Assembly (NCBI RefSeq): GCF_030463565.1
Contig: NC_134644.1
Location: forward strand, 131,003,388 to 131,067,387
DNA: 64,000 bases
Reading direction: 5' to 3'
Source: Pelecanus crispus
Lineage: Eukaryota; Chordata; Aves; Pelecaniformes; Pelecanidae
Both the position numbers and the translations under genes were made by a program. The notes under the pieces are model-generated. The model worked only from the letters and a program-made list of their open reading frames with translations. It ran no database searches and was not told where the DNA came from. Shown piece by piece: positions 1 through 13,998 of this stretch; within the stretch, counting starts at the first letter, position 1; the number at the start of each line of letters is the position of its first letter.

Positions 1-1697
1 GCCAGACAGCTACTCACAGGGAAAAGCGTGCAGTAACCAAAAATTAACCAGAACAGGTATTTTTCCCTTCTGATACTGATATGTGTCCCCCTACCAAACT
101 AATTCACCAAATTAACATTTGTCACTGTCCATACCTTCTCATAATTCATCCTATGCTGTATTTGATACACCTAAAGAAGGAGGCTGAGTAGTAAATGACT
201 GTCTTGAATATGATCACATTTCTTTTACGCCTGCTTCCCAGAGCAAGAAAACAACCCATTGCACATACTCAAGTTATAATTATAAATAATAGTCCTCAAC
301 ATTTAAGCCACCAAGGCTCTGCAGCTAATACAGCACATTACGGGATGATGGGCCCTATTTTAGGCAAACAAGCAAGATGCTGTTAGCATGCACAATGCCT
401 AGCAAAAAGGGCAACAGCCTCCATCAGGGCAGGGAGAAACTACTGTAATATAAATAATTTGCAAACGAAGATTTCATTTCACATGTGAACTCAGAACAGA
501 TATAAAAATAGGCTACTGTGTCTAGGATTGACATTTTGGATACCACTTAATTCAAGAAGTTTCCTGATCCTCTTCATTTACTGTTGCTCCCCAAGAGTCA
601 AATCCTTCTCCCCATCATGTGACCTCTGCATTTTCTCTTAATTACAAAGCTGTTTTCCTCCAGTCAAAATATCTAAGTGATAGATTGTGACTTATGTAAT
701 TACAGCTCAATCTAGCTCACACTGATGGCATCAGTTAATCACATAACTGCTGCCAACAGACAGGAACAAAACCCAGTTCTAAACAGAAAATTGAGTCAAA
801 TAAATTACAGAACAAATAATCCTGATGGAATCACAACCTGCTTGTAGGCATTTTATGAGCAAACTTCATCTCAATAAATCAAATAAATTCTGTAGTTATC
901 CACTCGATACTGCTTCTATCCAAGTGGATTAAATTTTACAGTGAATTTTAGAGAGAAACAATAAACCGCTACATTGAAAATCAAGACAATATTATATTAG
1001 CTCTTCTGTGTGCATGGGAGCCATCTCCTATCCAGGTGTTAAGTGGATTAACTTATATTGCCATATAAGGTGAAATCAAGTTTGCTTGGCTGGATGTAAT
1101 TTCTATTTTATTTATGGAGAGATCCCATTAACTCTGAAAAGCATTTAAGCCATTTAGAAACTTAAGTCTAAATGGAAAAATCTGCAAGCCTCAAAATAAC
1201 GGTTTGACTACTCATTCTGGGTGCGAATACTTATGTTCAAATACCTCATCTATGTAATTTGAAATATCAGTTTGAAACCAGGTATCTCTCTCCAGACAGG
1301 TGCTGTGACCACCAGCCTAGTATTCTTGGGAAGTTTCTCCATCTGCTTTGCTGGAGCAGCCCCATTTTGTATAGCTGATTCACTGAGACAGATAAAACCT
1401 CTGTCTTTTGTGTCTATAACAAGTGCTCAGACTACTTTGTCCCATTCTCTGCTCCAATATTTAAATTTGTATGTAAGGTAGAGAGTAATGCATCAAGAGA
1501 CGATCTGCTTCCAGCATCAGCTCCACTGTCCACTTGGAGCTGGATACAAACTAGAACCATCCAGAGAGGCTGATTATGATTTCAGACTGGGAGCCCTCCA
1601 GCCCCCAGTTCATTCTCTTGGAGAGCCTCACGTTCACATCATTAGTTCAACAGCTATTAATCTCCTTTTAAGGTAAGCATACAGGAGAGTTGGTATC

Positions 1698-2093
1698 TGT
1701 CCTGGTTTCGGCTGGGATAGAGTTCATTTTCTTCCTAGTAGCAGGCATAGTGCTGTGAAAAAAAAATAAAGCAATAGATTTCCTTCATTTCCCCGGGTTG
1801 GCCGGGGAGCAGCGATCGCTGCTCGGGAACTGTCTGGGTATCGGTCGGCGGGTGGTGAGCAATTGCATTGTGCATCACTTGCTTTGCATATCATTATTAT
1901 TATTATCATTATTATATCATTATTATTATCATTACTATTTTACTTTCTTTCAGTTATTAAACTGTTCTTATCTCAACCCAGGAGTGTTTCTCACTCTTAC
2001 TCCTCCGATTCTCTCCCCCAATCCCATCGGGGCAGGGGGAGTGAGCGAGCGGCTGCATGGTGCTTAGTTGCTGGCTGGGGCTAAACCACGACA
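1698..2093 (+). mobile_element. Solo LTR of an avian endogenous retrovirus (family A, copy 1)
   Basis: It begins TGTCCTGGTTTCGGC and ends AAACCACGACA, with perfect 5-bp direct repeats GTATC at 1693-1697 and 2094-2098. Inside are an ATT-rich microsatellite (about 1893-1935), an ATTAAA-like signal, and a C-rich U5-like stretch. There is no internal retroviral sequence, so it is a solo LTR left by recombination. Five-base target duplications fit ERVL-like (class III) elements; that assignment is inference. At 396 bp it lacks about 150 bp present in copies 2 and 3. Confidence 0.85.
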
Positions 2094-5000
2094 GTATCAT
2101 GCTTAGTTACCAATACCATAATATCTAAGCAATTTAGTTAAGGTATACAAATCACTAACAGCTCATCACCTAAACAAGTTTTGTAAAAATACCAAAAAAA
2201 AGAAAAAAATCATGCTACATTAACAATCAGCCTGTTAAACTTTGGAAATATTTCAGAGCAATTCAGCTCAGGAAGAAGACTACAAATCCTCTTAATTAGA
2301 GCTTATTATGTAGCTACACACATGCAAAACCAGTCCCGCATTTCAGGAAAACATGTGAGAAGACTTTTAAGTCTTGCAAGCAGAAACAGGAGTTAACCTC
2401 TTCTTAGCTCCAGAACTAGAGAAAGCAGAAAAGCTTCATCCTCTCTGCTAACAAAATTAGGAACACACATTTAAAAAAAATTCTACCCTTACAGTCAATA
2501 ATCTTCCAAAGCCTTACAAGCTTTTATAGGATTACACTAGTTATCCTCATCAGGAACACAGATGGTGCTCCTTTGCTACAGTCAAGAATTAGGTTTCATT
2601 GGCCTGTGTTTTGAGATACCGGCCAGCAAAGACCAAACAGAATGAACGACTGAAATGGGGGAGGACAGGTAGAACCCGAATACCATGGCACAGCTGTCAT
2701 ACTGACATGAAATGGGTCTGCATAGGAAAGGCAGTGACACTGCCATCAAGGACCGTCTGATTAATAAGTAAGGTATCGCAGAATTATCTCTGATTGAATG
2801 CCTACTTAATGCTACATATCTTCCTCTCATACCTTCATCTTGCTATGCACCAAATAAATTATGAGGCCACTGTAAAGGCACTGATGAAACAAGAGTGTTC
2901 TCTGTTAACAGAACATCATAGCACTTACATCAGAAAGAAACTATTCAAAGAAGGAAAACAGCTTTGGGGAAAAGCATTTTGAGACAACAGAAGTGCCTTT
3001 CCCTATTATCTTCAAGAGAACATTACCATGGGAATGGAGTAATGCAATAGTAAATAATACCTGAGTGACTTAGGATGGTTAAGAGGGAAGTGAAGATTGA
3101 CATATTTGATTACATAGTTCTTCAGGTGCAAGAGAAAAAACAAATCCATGTAACAACACACAAGAAGCGTATTGTCTTATCACAGGGTGGTTCATTCTGT
3201 GTGAAAAACAAGACAAACCAGCAGACTCAGGCACAAGATAATTATGAAGTACCACGTTTACAAAAGTTGTTTTGCTCCCCTACAAAAGCAAAGAAAAAAA
3301 TAGTTGTGTGCGTAAACAGCTTAATTAAGGCATTTTTTAATTTAGATATAATACTGCAGCCTTCCCCAGAAAACCACAGGTCTGACCTGGCAAAGACAAT
3401 AGAAACACAGCGTATCAGTTCAGTAATTAAGGCTCCAGTTATACACCAGCTCATTAGTTCTGCCTGTGGTCCTCATGCTTAAGATTTTTCTTTGTGTGAG
3501 GAGGTATCAGCTCCATTACAGATAACAAATATACAGCCTGCATCTCATAAACTGGTTCCCGTCCCTGATGTGATGTTCGTATCAGGACTTTCTAACACCT
3601 CTAATACATCAAGCCTGTGGCGCTCTTAATTTTTGCATTCTGACTCAAGGAAGAAAGCTGACTTTGCAATACTATTAAGACCCACTAGAGACAGAGGTAA
3701 CTGTTTCTAAGCGATTTCTCTCCAAATGACTTCAGGAGGTGTCTAGGGGCGAGTTACTGCCACCAAAGGTTAAGCAGCTGTAGGAAAATATCAACACAAG
3801 AGTAAGTTGTAATATCCTTAACTATAGCTTCAGTGAATCTGGGAGCAAGAAGGTTTAAGGCCATCAAAGGAGTGGGTTTCTGGTCCAGTCTCCCAACAGG
3901 AAGAGTAGGAGCAAGAAACACAACTGGAGCTAAGACAAAGGCAATCAATACTGCAGCCCCTGAGGGTGGAGGTCCAGAACCAACAAACCAGGCCTTTGCT
4001 GATCTTTCCTGCACCTTTCCTATAATCATGAGACAATGCTCTACTTCCACAAATTCCAGGATTCACAGCCCTTCAGGGATACCGGTTAAGCTCTAGGAAA
4101 AATGCATGGGGAAACAGGGAATGACTTTGCTTCAGAGCCCTCCCCTCTCCCGGCACAAACCATCTCCCTTGCCTGCTGCAACATCACCTTGTGCACATAC
4201 ACTTGCGCTACTCTGAATTCCTCTAGTTCAGGAGAGGCCTCTGCAAAGACCTGCCTAGGGAAAAGAGATCACCAAATTAGCCTTTAAAAGGGACGAAACC
4301 AAGAGTAACTTTTATGCGGGAGGCAATCCACCAGTGCAGCTAAACACAGCAGGTCCCTCGCTGGCACCCAGCTCACGCTGCCGTAGCGGTCTGGGGAGCG
4401 TGGCATTACCGAGCAACACCCCGCACTGCTTGCGGCGTCTGCTGAAAAAGCTGGGCCCTTCTCGTTAAAAACCTTTTTCTTTAATACAAAGCAGTTATCT
4501 CTTGATGTCATACCTCAGAAGGGAGGCTACACGGCAAGTCGGCTGTGGAGCCTGCTCTGGCTGCATGGCATACAACTATTTTCACAACAAATTGCATCAG
4601 AACACAGATTGCTTTTGTTTAGCCTCTTTGGCTTATTACAAATCCTGTGCTGCAACAGCGCTGATTAAACAGTATTCCCAAGCACTTGTTTAATTAAGCA
4701 GTGTCACTGTTTTTTATGCTAGACAGGAGCTCCTAATAATACTGCAACCTTTATTTTTAACTCCTTCACTGCAAATTTGTACTGAGAAAAGCACCGTCCA
4801 TCTTCTACTTTGGTCACCCCCTTGGTATTTACCAGACACTCATTTTCATCCTGCAATTTCAAAAATGCTAAGAGAAGGGCATGCATTTTTGCCAAAGTAA
4901 TGTTTACTATAAGCAAATTCCCAAACATTTAGAGAAGCTTTATGTAGACCCCATTGTAAAGGCCTTTCATGGAAATTACTGTATTCAAAATACTGTAGCC

Positions 5001-8000
5001 AAAAGATACTTTAAATGGACAGATGAGTTTCTACCTGGTCTGGCAGCAGAGTTTCTAAAAGCTTAGAAAAGTCAATGAAAATGTTAAAGGTTTAATCTTT
5101 GGCTATCAGTGGAGGTCCCCTCTGAAAGTAAAACAGAAATTATTAACACATACTGCTTCAGGTATATAAGGCATCAGTTTAACTAGTCAAAGACCAATAC
5201 TAGGAAGTCAACCAGGACGCTGGGGCTTAGGAAAGCTGGACTCACTGAAATAGGAATCCAGGCAGAAGTTAGTGGCAGATGCACATTTCCCCCCAGTACC
5301 ACCTCCCAGTACTCAAACCTCAGCATCGCGTGGACCCAGGTTATTCCCGAGGCCCCTTCAGCCGCATGTCTCCTTGCTGCAACTCCCTGGCCGGGCTACA
5401 GAAACATGGCAGCACCCTTTAGTTGCACAGATTCTTTGCTGCCACGTATCTTTACCTACACAACCCAACCAGCTCCTCCTGCCCCCAAATAGGTGAATGA
5501 TGTTATGGTGTACACGTCAGCCTAAAAATAGAAAGCCACGAGACTATTATCAGTCCCTGGAGCAAGTCTCAGAAGCGTCATTTGGTCAGGTCTGGCTCTA
5601 TTTCACTTGCTCCCCAGGCACTACAGGTAGGAAATAGCTTCCCTACCACTTCATAAAATTACAAGATTTATCTGCAATTTTTAACAGCTTCACATAATAG
5701 AAAATATGTAATTGAGATTTTAAAAAGTAGCTTTAAAGGAAGTACAAACAACTCTCACCCCTGGAAAAGCTGCACGGAGCTCCTTACCCATAACTACACC
5801 AAGGAGGAAATACTACCTCTCCTGGCTTGCCTGGTGGTTATGCCTCTGTGGGAGCAGGTTTTCCTGTGGTCATGGTGGAAGAGAGAAAAATGAAGCTGTA
5901 GGTCTGCTTACAGAAGGAAACAAGTTGGCAGCAATGAAATATATTCAGCATGAGCCATGCAACCCCTTCTACTGCTTTGCTGGCCTCCCAGAAAGCCAAA
6001 AGGTTAAGTGGGAACAGCAAGAAATTCTTCACTGCTCTAGGAGTCAGCATTTGTATCGGGACACAGCATGGAAGTAGGGCTAGCCGCATTCAGAATAGCG
6101 AAACGACTGCTACACGTGCGCTGCACTGAAGCCCCAGCGCATATTCTCAAGGGGTTTTGATTGTTGGTTTCTCCTAAGGCAAGCAAGGTGGTAGCTGTCT
6201 GTCTACAGAGAGCCGGGGGGAAAAAGGCATCCATATGAATTCTTCCACAACTCTTGCAAGGCCATACAAGCTGTTGACAGCTGAAGTGCAGCTTTTGAGA
6301 AATCATCCTCCATTTACTCATCTCTTTTGGAATCCATTTACCTGATGAACATCCCCAATTCAATTACTTCTTGTGGAATCCAGACTGGGCACAAGGGAGA
6401 AGCAAACAGCTAGAGATGTTGCACCACAGGCATTTCAAATGAAATACAGCTTGAGACACTGTGCAGAGGAAGGAGTAGATGGCGCAGAGCAGTCTATTTT
6501 GACAAAGACTAAGATTTAACTGGCTTTTGCAAAAGTCATTAGAATCACCTACACGAGCTGCAATGGAGTTCATTTCAGAGTGTTTCTCGCAAAGTGTTTT
6601 ACACTTCACTGTTACTGATTTATGGTAAAAAGGGAACTGATGAGGAAAAAAGTTACCTTTGTAATTTTTTCTTTTATTGCTTTATTTCAGAATTTTATTT
6701 TGAATTGAGAATACATTACCTAATTCTGTCAGGCTATGGGGTCCAAGGCACACAAATTAATTTTCAAGTATCATGCTGCTGATACTGCAGAGCCTGGATC
6801 TTTTGCGATATGACCAGAGGGAATACAAAATACTTCTATTACAAGCACTACATGAAAGACGTCTTCAAGAATATGCTCTTCAGAATCACCATTTTCCAAC
6901 ATCTGTTTCTCAAGCCATCTTGGGGCAGGAGGTGGAGAGAAATACATTAAAAATCCATTGATTTCAAGTCTTATATTTATTGTGTCTAGTGATCTAGGAT
7001 TACTCCATAGTATAAAATGGCTTTTTTAACCCAAATTGTGATTTGCTGTATCTGCCTACAACAAAAATTTAAACTACGCTAACATGAAGCTGTAGTCTCA
7101 CAGCCAGTGAGAGATGTGCGTGCATCCCCACTGCTGTAGAGAAAAACACCTCCATCTCTTCAAAATACAAACTTAGAAACCTACATTTGCCTAAACAACA
7201 TAAAAATTTGCAAGTGGCTTTACAAAACAAGGAATGAATGGTCCTTACTCCTCAAAAAAAAAAAAAAAAAAAAGGAGAGAATGGATCATGATGGCAACTA
7301 AGGCAGCACTGAAAAAGACCCAGTAAAGATGGCTATAGAGAGAAGCTCTGCTTAATAGTTTTGAGCAAGCACTCGAAAGAGTTTTTCCCTGCATAAAGCA
7401 TTGAGTAGCTGCAGACTAAAGTTGGATCTAGAAATGGAGTTCATATGCAATTTTGAGAAATGGAGAACAGTTAATTCAGTCTCTACAGGTTAAATAAAAA
7501 CACCTGGGGAAAATGGTCTTTACTTATGTGACCAGAGAGGCATTGGGTGAAGGAGAAAAAACAGCCTTGCAACACTTCAGAACAAAGGCGGCAGTGGCAG
7601 AAAGAAAAGAAGGGATGGGGGGGGAAGCACCAAAGATTTTGTAAAAGAAAGAAAAGCCAGAGAAGACCAGAGGTTCATCCCAGTGCAACAGATGTAACTG
7701 TACATGACTGAGGACTTTTTTCCTCATGCAATGAACCAGCTAATAGGAAATTCAGACTGTCTGTTGAGAGCACGGACACAGGATGGAGAGCAGAGATCTC
7801 AGTGGTTCGACTGCATAATCCACTACTTATCCTCCACACTGAGTTGCATCACAAGATTCTCATCAAAATTATCAATTACTATACTGGATTAGGAAACAAA
7901 AAAAAAAAAGACAAAAAAAAAAGGAAGATTCCAGCAATCTTCAACAGAATCCCTTTCATCTCCAGACAGGGCAAAGAGGCATGACAGGACAAACATGCTG

Positions 8001-11000
8001 ATGTAAAGAAGTTGCAATGCCTAGTCCCTGCAGGACAGTCAAAACCATGAAGAATAGGCTCAGCTTAGCCACAGGCTAAAGGCTATTCAGGTAGACTAAT
8101 AAAGTTACAGTAAGGAAATGGAAACTTCCATAGCAACAAGCTCCTGGAGCTTAATGCATTCTCTTTAAGAGAAGGTTTCATCGCATTCCAGATTTCTTAC
8201 ACGGAGGGAGGGGGAAATCAGCACAATGTATATTAAATCGGGGATAATAACATTTAGGAAATTAAATTACTAAGTGCCAAAAAAAGTGATCTGGACTTAG
8301 ACTTGCTGGATTAAGAGCAACAGCATAAAAACCTTGACTCTTCCTTTAGAAATAGTATTTGACAGAATTTGAACTGGAATGTATAAGGCAAACAGGTAAT
8401 GCAACAAGACAGAAGAGACATAAATAGCCCTCTCTTACCAGAGAAAGGTAACTAATGTTTTCTAAAACTTTCCCCTTATTCCAGGTTTGATCCATCATCT
8501 GCTTGACACAGTACCATGATGTATTTAGTTAAATTGGGAAATACTACTAATTCTGAAAGGGGTTAGAATATAATACCAAAAGAACCAGATGGCACTAAGA
8601 AGTGGAATACTAAGAGAAGTGACATTCAGAAATACAACAGAAGGTACAGTTTGTGCACTTTGCACTAAGAATTCCTCCTAGGAGGACTTCACCAATTGAG
8701 GACATCTTGAGACGGATTTCAGTATCTCACCAGTGGTCTCACACCCAATACATTTGGATAGGAAAGAACCAGCTCAGTTCAAGTACGTGAGCTGGGGAAG
8801 CCAGATACAAAGTGATTTGTTGTAGATGAGATTAAAATATCCTGTGATTTCCTGGGGGGTGGGGAATTGCAACACTAGCAAATCTCAAAAAAAAAAAAAA
8901 AAAAAAAAAAAAGAACATTTCTAAAGGTTATTTTTCTACTCAGTATTTTCTGTTAAAATTATTTCATCTTTTTAATTGATGACCAAAGTATCTTGTCCTG
9001 TGTTTGCATGCATCCACAACCAAACTGTTAGCTGTGATGCCCACACTGGCAGACTCATAATCCAAATTAGCCACCTGACCCTGACAGAATAGGCTTCTTT
9101 GCACACTTCCTTTTCATTGAAGTTATCTGGAGAACGATGACCTTTAAGTCTGCAGTTTATCATGTTTTCTTGCTACAAAATAATCTGATACTGTAGCAGT
9201 TCTGTGATTCCCAAATCAATAGGTTTTAACTATCATTGCCACAATCAGCTACCCAATTTCTTTGCACATTTTTTGGCCAAGCTGGATGTGTGCAGCCTTT
9301 TTAAAATAGTTTATGATGACACTGAAAAAGTTATTTAAATTTCCAGCCTGACAGTTTTGTCTCTACACAGAATCTACACAGACAAGGCAAAATAACTGCA
9401 GAGCCTTGAAAAAATTATATCATGAATATGCACATAATGGCACCAAAGATGACTCATGAAAAACTTAATTGTTCCCTTCTGTGGATTTAGTTTTCATGCA
9501 GAGGCTCAAGTTGTGCACTTCTTGGAAAAATCTGAGAGATTATCAGGTTAAAAAAAAAATTGGCCCACTGCCCACTTTTATATGATGAGGGATTTTTTTC
9601 CTTTAAGACTATGGGATATTAACAGTTTTTAGCAAATCATTTGTTTTCAGCAGTGTCCGATGCATCTCAGAACCAGCTGTACTGATGAAATATGCATACC
9701 CCAAGGTCAGAAGAGTTCCCAGGTAACTCCCTAAATGCTACACCTAACATTTGCAAGCAAGGTTGCTACTTTCTGTGGTATTTGAATAATGATACACTGG
9801 GCCATTTGAAAATTTCAACAGATGTTCAGATTTTTTGAATAATCATTTTGGAGTCTAAGAGAAAGTTAATATAATCAAGTTAATAACATACCTGATCATC
9901 GTGAGAGCACTAGCTCTGTTCTCAACTCTGACACAGCACGTGGTTCTAAAAAGACAACTGACAACTACTCTGCAGAAGCTGCCCAAGGGAAAAGCAAAAG
10001 TTTTTGGACAGAGATGAGTCAACAGGATTCCTTCTGACCCATTGTCAATTACCGGGCTAAAGCTAGCATGTCATATTCACAAAAAAAAAAAAAATTTGAC
10101 CCAGCACGTCTGAGTATTAGAAATTGTTGACAATCTTCATTTGTTCATGCAGGTGCACAAAGACATTTTTGCAATTCTGGTAAGACACTGAAGAGAGGTT
10201 CGATGCAGCGTGGTACATCCAGGCCCCAGGCTGCCCGTCTCCTGCTCAGCCTCGCTTTATTTCTAGCGGAGTAGCTCACACCCGCCAAGACCAAGATCCG
10301 GCCTCCTCTTCATCCAGCTTCAGGCCTTAGGATTTCAGATGGCTTGTGGAAATAATAAACATGCACTAAGCATGACTAAAGCATCTTCCTGTCTTAGTTC
10401 CAGATGTCAGTACTGTTGTTCATCATGCTTCCCCTCCATCTCTCCTGCATTGAATTGTGACAGGTTTAAATTCTTTTCACAGTTGCTGCATCTTGCAAAC
10501 TTACTCAAATTTATTTCCCATTTAGATTTCAGACCGAGACCAAAGTTTAAAGAAAATCATTTAAGCAGATGTATCATGAAAAGTAAAAGAAACCTCAAAT
10601 GCAGAACTTTAAAAGTCAGGTTATAAAGATTTCAAAGACTCAGTTACTTTCATTACAGGAAAATTAAACTCCATTTATTCCTGGATGCAACATAAGTGAA
10701 AACAGAAATTAGGAAAATGGAGAAAAAATTCATAAAGAGAAGACTGATTACCCTAATTTGGAGGAAGGTAACTGTATCTCCTCACTTTAGAAGCAAATTA
10801 GTCATCTGGTCCATGGCAACTAATCTCCAGTCATCCCTAAATCTTTGTGTCACCAGAGGGGAGGAAGGAAGCTGCTGGCACACACTTCTCTTCCTAACAC
10901 CGAGCTCTACCCACGCTGTCATCACACGGCCCTGAGGCATTCAGTCTGCCACCATGGCATCTGCCTACCTGCCCCATGCCAGATTTTGGGAGAATGAGAC

Positions 11001-11551
11001 TGAGCAAGTTAAGTGAGCTAACACAAACAGAAGAATACTAAAAGTAGTGCTCAGTAGCAAAAGCTAAAGCTAATTATAACTTGTTGGACAAAACACAGAT
11101 GCGGTAGTAAGTTTTATGAATTAGTTGAAATTCAATGAATGTTGTTGGTTGAGTTTCCTGATTTCAAAGGTTAAAAGCTCCAGGACAGCTCTGCTCCATT
11201 TTTTCTCTTGGGACCATGGATCCAAGGCCTTCCAGAACCTACAGGTTCAGGCCTGCCATGGGATGGGAGATGGAGAACCTACCGCTGGAAACTGGTCTGC
11301 AGCTCCCTGCTATGCTAAGGTTCCCCAGGACCTCTAGCACATGGTGAGCACTCTGACTCCTGCAGAAATCTCAGCTCTGGCAACTTCACAGTCCAAATTA
11401 CTGGCTGCACCGAAAGGTCCTCCATAACACACCCACACACACACTCCCCCAAGTTACCAGGCTTCTTACTGTACAATTGCTGGCATGAACTCCCTGAGTT
11501 CACAACCCTTCAGCCACCTGAATGTTACCATCATTCATCACCATTCATCAT

Positions 11552-11634
11552 CAGTTAAAGCTGTCCATGCTCACTACAGGGGGGTTGGGCTAGATGACCT
11601 CTAAAGGTCCCTTCCAACCCAAAGCATTCTATGA
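11552..11634 (+). mobile_element. CR1 LINE 3' tail fragment
   Basis: It contains the CR1 end motif GGTTGGGCTAGATGACCT, then AGGTCCCTTCCAACCC and the terminal ATTCTATGA. Only about 80 bp of the 3' end is present, severe 5' truncation being typical for CR1. Confidence 0.85.
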
Positions 11635-13640
11635 AATCTCAGGGTTTTCAGGTTTCACAGGCACCACAGTATCAATACTGCACACCGATACAAGTGAAAC
11701 ATCACAATCATTTCTTTAAATACCTTCTTCTGTCTCCAACAGATTTCTAACTAAATGGGAGGAGAATGCCAGGTATCATATCACATAGCTTGGAAACAGA
11801 GCACATAATGAAGAATTAAACTATGCACAGAGTAACACTAGCAAAGCAACAGAGAGCAGAATTTATTTCTATAATACAGGAACACAACATTTAGACGTTT
11901 CAGAACAACCCCTGTAAGTTATTTTATTTCATGTTATGAAGAGCTTGGTTATTTCTAGCTCCCAAAAAACAGGAGGGGTTGCCATCAGTAGCATTCATTG
12001 TCTTTACCTATACAGTTCAAACCCAAATCCCCTTAACAAGCAGTCCTTCCCCATTAATGCCGTGTCACAGTTCTCGTGCCCAACATTACAGCTGTAACCA
12101 TAGGACCAACCTTTTACAGCATCTTCAAGATAAGTCTTAGGCTATGCTTACGTCAGCAAGAAGTGTGACATGAGCATCTGACTTGTAGAGCAAGACATTT
12201 GGTGCTAAGAATCCAGCTTTCACTATGCATATATTTCAAAGGGCCATATTCCAAACAAAAATCTTACCTGGTCCGGTGGACTGAACACTTGCCAAGTAGC
12301 CAAGGCACACAGATCGTACGTCCTGCAGTTTAGCTATATCGGAGAAGAACCCCACTTATGCACTGACACCATCATGTGACACAAACTGAAGTGTGAAAAG
12401 CAGGGAAGACTCAGATTTATTTCAAGGGCATTCAACTGACCCAAGATAAAAATGGCAGTGTAGGTACACCCTTGTTCTCTTAACAGCTTCCCACACCAAC
12501 AGAATCCCTCATCAGTGTGGGAATATGCAGGACTGAGGTAAGATCCATTCAGATAATCCTCACTCCAACTAAAGTCAGTTTAATTCTTTTCAGGCTTCAG
12601 CATCTATCCTCATGATACTAACTTCAATACCAAAGTCTAGGCCTCCTATATGCAGAAGCAAGCAATAGTCATTAATCTACACAATCCACTTTTAATTAAG
12701 CAAGCCAAGAAATCATCAAACTGTCATCGCCTAAATGTCTTCTCTACGCATTGCAACAGTGGTCAAATTTTAGTTACATATGATGAAAACTCAGACCGGC
12801 TAAGAAAAGTTTTCCCAATTTGTTTTTTTACCTGATGACAAAGTACCCTAAACTTCCTCAGAGACTTGCACCACACAAGACTACTGATGAGATTAAGTCA
12901 TGTTCTCTCATCTTTTTTTTTTTTTCCATTCTGAAAATTAATCAGAAAAATATTAACTGCACAGTGTTGCAAGTGCCTGGAGCCAAACTCCTATACATGC
13001 AACAAGAATGTTTTCACATGCCAATCCAATATAATCTTTGATTTATTGATGTATACATCTTTTTTATTATCGGGAGCTACAAAACACAGAAAAGATGGAT
13101 AGCCAAATTACTTGGCTTAATATAAAGGAAATACAACAGATTTTAGAATGAGACTAGAACCCTAACATTTACAAGTATTTTCAATAACAAAAACACTCCA
13201 TGAAATTCCAAGTTCATCAGTTACTGCATATTTGTTACTAAAAGAAAACAACCTGATCTCTGATCTACAGCCTTAACACTGATGTTATACAGCTTGACTA
13301 ATAATCTTAAGTGTATCAGTTTTCGCTAGATGAGTGTTCATTTTCCTTTCCTCTTCTCATGTCCAGATTTTTTTTATGTAGTCTCTAACAAGAGGGAAGT
13401 ACCCCACCCCAAAAAACACCCATACATTTGCTTTCATGCACAATTTTAACACTGTTTTGAGACTTGGTATATATTTTAGTACTGATAATCAACATTTCTC
13501 AGCCTACTGCACTTCCTACAGAACACCAAGTCAAAGCTTTTTTTAGTTTGTCTGGAAATATATAGGGACTGCATGGTTTTCTTGGAAAGTGATAACACTG
13601 ATAACCCACTAAATGAAGAGAACAATTTTTCTAGGCTAAT

Positions 13641-13937
13641 TATAACATGGAATGAATATCCTTTAATAACATTATTATGAGAATAAATACATAAAACAAA
13701 TGCAATATATTAGCCACATTTCCTCATATACATTCAGAATATAACAAGAAGCTAATAGGCATAATCATCAGAACTAACTAGTTGAAGAAACAAATTTTTA
13801 CTAAGCCAACAATACTAGAGGAAAGCTGGAAAGTTTATGCAGTAGTAGTAGGCAAAGAAGATGTGATTTCAGTGTTTTCTTGATATTAATTTAAAGACAA
13901 GTATACTGTAGTTATAAGCATGAACTGATGGAAGCGT
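13641..13937 (-). other. ATP6V1H: Probable ATP6V1H 3'UTR (end uncertain)
   Basis: Sequence after the stop codon in the direction of transcription is AT-rich and repeat-free. The first plausible polyadenylation signal is ATTAAA on the minus strand at 13662-13667, giving a 3'UTR of about 300 nt. Canonical AATAAA signals further on, at 13063-13068 and 13042-13047, would give about 900 nt. I cannot tell which is used. Confidence 0.4.
13662..13667 (-). terminator. Candidate polyadenylation signal ATTAAA
   Basis: ATTAAA on the minus strand about 270 nt after the stop codon, followed by a T-rich stretch further downstream. It is the nearest such hexamer to the stop. Two AATAAA alternatives lie at 13042-13068. 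Confidence 0.3.
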
Positions 13938-13998
13938 TTAGCTCCGTGCGGTGGCCGTTTGAGGTTGTTCTGACTGCAACTGCTTTCCAAGGTATTCC
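13938..13998 (-). CDS. ATP6V1H: ATP6V1H exon 14: last coding segment and stop (residues 461-480)
   Basis: The acceptor is TTGTATTTCAG just right of 13998. The exon encodes [19 protein letters not shown] and stops with TAA at 13938-13940. Human ends QTAAARS from recall. It is separated from exon 13 by 13.3 kb, the longest intron in the window. Confidence 0.96.

Larger units (their letters stand above)
1..13640. other. Intergenic DNA downstream of ATP6V1H
   Basis: No gene is supported here. The longest open frame, 135 codons at 3075-3482 on the plus strand, is AT-rich, resembles nothing I know, and is the size expected by chance. The interval holds a solo LTR at 1698-2093, a CR1 tail at 11552-11634, A-runs near 7254-7273 and 8887-8912, and a small CpG-rich patch at about 4310-4450. 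In mammals the next gene on this side is OPRK1 (recall); no part of it is visible. Confidence 0.6.

Noticed and set aside
1698..2093. A complete provirus between the family A LTRs
   Set aside because: The copies are far apart, two have their own target duplications, and no gag, pol or env sequence lies between them.
3075..3482. 135-codon open frame on the plus strand in the 3' flank
   Set aside because: In AT-rich DNA of this length a few frames of this size are expected by chance. The translation has no domain or motif I recognise and no codon bias.
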